Positions 58,577 to 64,000 of a stretch of 64,000 nt of DNA are shown here, piece after piece; the first letter of the stretch is position 1; every line of letters starts with the position of its first letter. The position numbers and the translations under genes were made by a program. The DNA is from Amblyomma americanum (taxonomy: Eukaryota; Arthropoda; Arachnida; Ixodida; Ixodidae): positions 110,434,880-110,498,879 of the forward strand of contig NC_135497.1 in the NCBI RefSeq assembly GCF_052857255.1, given 5' to 3'. The notes beneath the pieces are model-generated. The model was given only the letters and a program-made list of their open reading frames with translations. It made no database searches and was not told the origin of the DNA.

Positions 58577-59519
58577 AACTGTGCACCAACTAGCTCTGCA
58601 ACAAGTGTTACTCGAGAACCTCATATATTGCTTGCAAAGATTACAGTATGTAATCAGGTAGTAAAAAAATGAGTAACTTCTGCATATTTCAGAACAATTC
58701 AGAGAAATGCACATGCAACATCAATATTCTCTCGGTAGACTTTCTGAGACCTGGATTTATTTCTTCTAGGACAGTGGCAAGCAGTAGGTCAACTGTACAC
58801 AAATTTATTTTCCTCGGGTGCTAAGTAAAGAGTGAAAACATCATAAGACAAGTCTCTAGTCTGTTTCATTCTCACTGCATTTGGCCAAAGCATAATGAAA
58901 TGCTGTAGTTTTTATACCCTAGTTTCCTTTACTTTGAGCAGTAGATATTGACAGTGAACAGCAAGGCAACTCTACTCGCTGACGATTTTGCCTTCGGCAG
59001 CAAAACAGGGAATACCTTACCCCATGTGTTATCTCGACAAACTCAGAACTGCGATGGACAGCTGTGTCCACATCTGCTATCACCTCTCAAGTGCATGCGC
59101 TCGTAAGACACATAATAACTCTGGATTGCCATTTACATAGCCTTGCTCATTGCAGTTGCCGATAAACACCTCACTAATGGTACTATTATGCACTCTTGTT
59201 TGGCACTATGTATGAGCTTCTGTTCTCGCACTTTCTAGAAATAATGCATGCAGTTTTGAAGTGTGAAAAGGAAATTTACGTTTAACTAGATTGTCATGTC
59301 AGTATGTTACAGACAAATTGTACATTGATGTCAGTGCTGGTGGTTTCTTTTCATTATTTTAGGAGAATGTTATAATTTCACCTATAGCAAATAATAGCCC
59401 TCACTAATTAGCTGTTTTTGTCATGTCCAGTATTTTGATATGCTAAGCCACCAAAGCATGATTCAGAATGTGGTCAGAAGTAAAGGCACTGAGTCTTTCG
59501 TGTCACTAAAAATTGTGCT
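58577..59519. other. AT-rich non-coding stretch
   Basis: No recognised feature. Confidence 0.4.
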
Positions 59520-60190
59520 TTATACCCCTGTCACACGGCATTCCTCGAAGGCCTTTCCAGCAAAGGCACCATTTTTCAACAAAGGAGCGAAAGCTTAAAG
59601 GAGCAGCGGTGCAGATACATGGTGCAGCCCAAAGGTGAAAGTTGTTCAGGCTTAGCACCCGCTGCTATACTCAAGGTGGCTGAAGTGAGTGTTTTAAAAT
59701 TAAAGTGGTGTATTCTGTTCATTCGTTGAGCTTTGACAATTTTTTTATTTTGATTGCTTCCTTAAAAGTACTGCAACAGCTACTCTCATCAGCAGGAGCA
59801 GGTTTTGTACGTGTATTGCCTTGGCCACCACGGGCGCTTTGTGTTGCCGCAACACTTTCACTGTCTTGAAATTTGAATATAAAACATAAACACCCGTACA
59901 AAAACCAAAGCCAGACGCACCTTTTGTATTTTAAAAATATGTTTTCGAACATTATTAGCTGTATCTATTTTTTTATTGCTTTTACTTTTTGACTTTGGAT
60001 GGCACTGCGATCACAGGTTCTCGAAGGCCACGCCTTCGTGCTCCGAAGGTCTCGGTTGAGCGCCTTCGCCTCCAAGGCCCTTAGCGGCAAAGGCGCAACA
60101 TTTGTACTGTGTAGCTGCACTCCTTACGCCTTTGGCTATAAGGACCTGATTCTGAAGGGCCTTTGCGGTGCCCATGTGACAGGGGTATTA
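59520..60190. mobile_element. Harbinger-like MITE, 665 bp, with TTA duplications
   Basis: The ends are TACCCCTGTCACACGGC and the complement of TACCCCTGTCACATGGGC (59523-60187). TTA flanks both sides (59520-59522 and 60188-60190), which fits PIF/Harbinger's 3-bp TWA target. A TA target would also be possible. Subterminal regions repeat AAAGGC/GCCTTT many times on both arms, resembling transposase-binding arrays. No transposase is encoded. Confidence 0.75.
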
Positions 60191-60228
60191 GTGTGGTATG
60201 GCTGCTTGAACACCTGTCCCTGGTATCT

Positions 60229-60302
60229 CACAAACTGAATAAGGGAGGGAAAAGCCTCAGGGTGCTTGCCGACGTTTCAACAAGAGGACTTGTCTTTGTC
60301 TG
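60229..60302. repeat. 74-bp inverted repeat, left arm
   Basis: Its complement (CAGACAAAGACAAGTCCTC, TTGTTGAAACGTCGGC, TTCAGTTTGTG) matches 61162-61236 at about 80% by eye. The arms are 860 bp apart. Confidence 0.8.
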
Positions 60303-61161
60303 GCAAAGCGTTCATCATTGGTGGGGTTTAAATAAGGTTTTCACTTCGAGGAGAAAGGCCTGTTGTGTGGGATGAGGGTGTGATGTGGGAAGGGCGTTAC
60401 GATGGGGAGCGTGAACCGTGACCAGTCATGATGGCTGCTAAAGAAGATTAGCCGGTTGACCTGCAAAACTGTGAATAGAAAAGGCCAATTCAGTAGAAAG
60501 GAATCTCAGGGTATGGAGCGTGGAGAGATAGTGGGCTTGAAAGGCTTTATATCCAGCCGCAACAGGTGGCTTGGTATGGCTGGCTGCCTTTTCCTGAAAA
60601 ACTAGGATAAAGGAATTAAGCAGTATGGCAGAATAAAATACCAGGGGCGGGAGGGGGGCAAAATAATTTGAAGGAAAAAGAGAAAATGAGGGCAGGTTCG
60701 GAGAAAAGGCAAAAAGAAGGGCTGGGGGGAGTGTGGGAGCCAAGGTTCCGAGAAGTGACGTCAGGAGGTGCAGGGCGTAAGGTTAAAGTATAACGATAAA
60801 TTAAAGAAAGCAGGAAAGGAGGGGGAAATTATGGGTTGGGAAACCTCTGACCATGTGCAAGGCCTTTTCAAATAATTACGCCAATTCCGGAATGTACAGA
60901 GCTGGCCACATTTAGTGCAAACATGTGAGCGCATGGCCACACTCTTTAGAAGTCCACTGCGTGCGGCGCAGCCACTCATCACTGCAAAATGGCGCAGGAG
61001 GAGATGCACCTGGATGTGGTGCTTCGTGTCATCTGTTACACTTCGATGTGTGGCAATGTCAGACGCAGTGGCCCAAAGAGCACAGCCATGTGCTCGCGTG
61101 TTCTAAGAGTGGACAACCCTATACTTGAGAGATTCTAAGTTTCCTCTGTATATGTTGACCC
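60303..61161. other. sequence between inverted arms
   Basis: A purine-rich plus strand (GGGAGGGGGGC near 60650) gives long but low-complexity minus-strand frames rich in Leu, Pro and Phe. No domain recognised. It may be untranslated Penelope-like sequence. Confidence 0.35.
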
Positions 61162-61236
61162 CAGACGAAAACAAGTCGTCTTGTCGAAATGTTGGCAAAC
61201 ACTCTTCAGATTTTTCCTTCCCTTGTTCAGTTTGTG
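61162..61236. repeat. 75-bp inverted repeat, right arm
   Basis: CAGACGAAAACAAGTCGTC, TTGTCGAAATGTTGGC and TTCAGTTTGTG. A weaker relative of the core (GAAGACGTCCCCAGTCGAAA) occurs at 46758. Confidence 0.8.
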
Positions 61237-62365
61237 TCAAGAAACCATCTGCCTACTCTCTCTCTACCATGCACTCCACATCTTGTATGGTTATCTTTGT
61301 ATGTATACACCAGTGATAAATCAGGAAGGAAATCAAGGGATTTGTATTCATATTGCTTAACACTTACTTTAAAGCTACATCATGACGGTATAGTTGGAAA
61401 TGTGCTACGGGGGCTTGGTTGTGTGTCGTGACTGGTTTCTCTTTATCAGGGCTACTTGACAGCCACCATGAAACGCAGGCTTTTGAAAAGTCGTTGCTCA
61501 AATAAGAGAGCGTTTACACTGTTACAATGGAAATGTTATTTCCTGCAGAAGGAACTTTGTAACTTCTTTCCTGCCTTAAAAACCCAGTATTTATTTGTCA
61601 ATTTCAGCAAGCGAAGGTCTGTTTCATGGCACATACTTTCCACTACCTTGCGTGAAAATTGTGCAGCACAGGCCCACCATAAAACTAGGGGCATAGTATA
61701 CAAATTGCTTGTATGCAACTACTTTGGCGCTAGAGCATGCATAGCATGGTCTTAAAGTCAGATTCTTTTCATTTGCAACTGGTTAAAAATTGCCTATTCT
61801 GGCAAAAGGCATTTAGCAAAATTGTCTTCCTCTGATTGCTTCTAAGGATAACTTTAGTTCATTCAGGATAATCTATATTCACAATATCTCTTAAAGGCAT
61901 GATTGTTCATATTAGCTCTTGTTACCTCACAGTATTTAGTTTTGTGCCTCCAGCATCACTGACTTGCATCATATGTTAAATAGAGTAGTAAAATGCTCGC
62001 TGTTAGTTTAAACCACAACTTATGATGGGCTGTGCACTTTTTGTTGTGTTGCATGAAATATACTTATGTATGAAAAAATTTCGTTCAGCTGCACCTCACA
62101 TGATTCAAGTTCCACCAGAAAAAAGGCTGCAACACAACACTGCTCACTATCTGTTGCTTTCCCAGCACATAACATTATATAGCAGCACATAGCAGGTAAG
62201 ATATGAACAAAAACTGTGCATGTACATGTTCCACACATGCATTTTGTGCACTACCAACACTATATGATTAACTGATGTCATGTAAGAGAGAGCACACAAA
62301 TAATTTTTTGTATATATTGCAGCATGGTTATTTCAAGTTTTAAACTGGCCATTGAAATGACCCAT
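61237..62365. other. non-coding stretch
   Basis: No recognised feature. Confidence 0.4.
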
Positions 62366-62463
62366 TGTATCACCGCTGGTTACCCGGTGGCACTGGGGAT
62401 CGAACTCCGCACCTCCCGCTTGCGAGGCAGATGCTCAGACCACTAGGCCACTCCTGCGGTCCC
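62366..62463 (-). mobile_element. family C SINE, head only
   Basis: Plus strand TTGTATCACCGCTGG, GGCACTGGGGATCGAACTCC and AGACCACTAGGCCACTCCTG are the complement of the tRNA-like head. The 3' part is missing. Confidence 0.8.
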
Positions 62464-63239
62464 CCCACTGATGTTGCTTACACCAGGTGCTGTTAAAGCC
62501 CCGTTATGTATGTTCAATGCATTTTAGAAAGCCATTCACTTCCAAAGTACCATTTCATCTTTATAGCAAAACCACAGTTCACCTAGCTATACAAACCTGC
62601 TGCATACAAGCCAGCAGAAGGGCTGCACGTACCTGCTTCATTAGGAAAACAAAAATCAAGCAGAGCCTGCCCTTCATGGTACATTATACCCTGATTTTGA
62701 TCAATGATCAAGATGGGCAGATTGTCATTCCATTGAATACGTGCATGAAACATTCGTAGAATCGAAAAGACAAGTATTATTGCAAAATCTTCAAGCAGTG
62801 TTTATTCTTAGTGAAAACATATGAAAAAAGTGTTGGATTATTTATGGTGCACCTTGTATGGTGAAAGGGGCTCCCACTTTGTGAAAGGCTTAATTTTGGA
62901 ATAACGACAGCATTTAGGCTAGTTGGGTAACCATGTTTAGGTAGTGGATGCGCTCAAAAAGACACTGGAAGTAAGCGCACTGTGTGGAAATCTCTTTCTG
63001 TATCCTTGTCTTTTTGAGCGCTTTCATGATCTAAACTTAATTTTGCAAGAGAGCAAGGAAAACAGATATTTAAATTCTGATAATTAGGGATAAAAAATTA
63101 TGTTTCATGGTGTTGCTTAAAGTGTACGTTGTATCGCTATTGCTGTATTGCAGCACTTCCGTCGTGGCATTGCATTGCAGCCTCTTGATTTTGTTTATAT
63201 AATAGGCAGTCCTTTTTTTGCATTCGATTGCAACACTTT
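62464..63239. other. AT-rich stretch with a small hairpin
   Basis: GCGCTCAAAAAGACA at 62950-62964 and its exact complement at 63007-63021 form a hairpin with a 42-nt loop. No gene recognised. Confidence 0.45.
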
Positions 63240-64000
63240 AGGAGTTACTACAGAGTTGCGTGGTAGCGAACTCTCAGATTAACGGTGTGGGTTTCTCAGT
63301 AGGCACAGGCCACTACCCACCGCGGGTTCGAGCTTCGCGCGAGCCAAGGGCCCCGATCAGCCGTCACCACACGCACCCTGGGGCACCGCTCCGGCGGCGT
63401 TCAACCTCTGAAGAGAGGAGAGCGGCTCGCCGCAAGAAACAGGCCTCCAAGTTCACAAAGGAGACGTTTATTGACGCCGTCCTCCAGCGGTACATACACA
63501 CACTCAACAGTCACCCCGTCCCGGGGCGCGATCAGAGCAAGGCTCCGGTGCGCGCTCGGGGCAACAAGAGAAATGCGCGCCGCTAGCACGCCGCTGCAGG
63601 AGATTGTCCCCGCGGCAGTGCTGTGATCTCTCTCGTGTCGGCCGATGGGCCGTTTGCGAGAGAGAGTGGGCAGTCAACGCAAGGTGCGCCTGTCAGAGGT
63701 CGTTGGACCCCTGGACAGGCTCGAGCCGCGGCGGGTCGAGGACCCACGCTGGCGAGCTCGAGTATGAACTGGTCCGAACGGCGGAGGCCGGCCCGGACGA
63801 ACAGTAACGTACGCACCTTACGCTGTCTCGGAGGGGTCTCTCCCTCTCTGGGCCCCACTCGGAAGGTCGCGCGACCACCCCAAACGGGTCCCGAATTCCC
63901 GCCAAAAGTCACCAATGGCAAAGGCCCTTGGGAAGCCGGGGGCGGAGCTGCGGCCGAATGCCAGCGATTAACCACCAGCCGTCTCTCCGCCGCCCGAGGC
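63240..64000. other. GC-rich stretch, possible LTR or CpG island
   Basis: Composition switches abruptly from AT-rich to GC- and CpG-rich at about 63300. The minus strand carries CAATAAACGTCTCC (about 63461-63474), a polyadenylation-signal-like word, in a context that could be an LTR. Frames of up to 130 codons lack domains. An inverted CTCTCTCG/CGAGAGAG pair lies at 63630-63665. The region runs off the window, so its partner cannot be checked. Confidence 0.35.

Noticed and set aside
63583..63975. 130-codon minus-strand frame
   Set aside because: Long frames are expected by chance in CpG-rich DNA with few stops; no domain.

Overview
The window looks like arthropod nuclear DNA, most probably from a hard (ixodid) tick. 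The main reason is an abundant tRNA-derived SINE with a GGTTCGAACCC B-box and a body containing TTAAAGATCCCCAGG. It appears at about 17 places on both strands and resembles the Ruka-type SINEs I remember from ixodid ticks; that species assignment is inference, not a search result. No bacterial operon, rRNA, CRISPR array or plasmid-like feature is visible. I could not identify any intact host gene. The best host-gene candidate is a pair of phase-compatible exons at 2092-2517, interrupted by one TGA.

Layout. 1-6 kb: AT-rich, low-coding DNA with the candidate exons and RTE-type LINE 3' ends that finish in (TGA)n. 6.2-10.1 kb: a duplicated LINE-containing segment broken by a Penelope-like element (PLE), with a GIY-YIG endonuclease piece on the minus strand head-to-head with an RT on the plus strand. 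The RT is split by a SINE flanked by a perfect 14-bp duplication. 10.8-12.4 kb: a 1.64-kb non-autonomous hAT-like element with an exact 8-bp target duplication. 15-20.6 kb: BEL/Pao pol remains with a long hairpin, a LINE whose RT and RNase H halves lie in opposite orientations, and a Gypsy 3' end with an LTR. 21-26 kb: mariner remains, LINE fragments and SINEs. 30.16-32.86 kb: a 2.7-kb piggyBac element with 14-bp terminal repeats and TTAA on both sides, sitting inside a SINE; its transposase is broken. 34.5-39.9 kb: a near full-length I-clade-like LINE on the minus strand with an intact ORF1 and a damaged ORF2. 40-51 kb: more SINEs (one pair forms a 600-bp hairpin), LINE tails, long AAT, CA/CG and GT microsatellites, and the second copy of the 6.2-kb segment. 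52-53 kb: an RTE RT with a mutated FADD box. 53.3-57.1 kb: two adjacent tandem duplications. 58-61 kb: a 380-bp palindrome, a Harbinger-like MITE and a widely spaced inverted repeat. 63.3-64 kb: a sharp switch to GC-rich sequence.

The genes therefore do not work together as a pathway. The window records successive insertions, and the nesting gives relative ages: SINE before piggyBac; PLE RT before its SINE; LINE segment before PLE; RTE tail before SINE fragment. Nearly all element proteins carry stops, frameshifts or lost catalytic residues. The exceptions are the I-like LINE ORF1 and the RT domain of its ORF2, which suggest fairly recent activity. I found no convincing undescribed biological system. 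The most unusual items are the palindromic boxes in the piggyBac element, a SINE subtype carrying an inverted head segment, and an untyped 0.75-kb repeat present twice.
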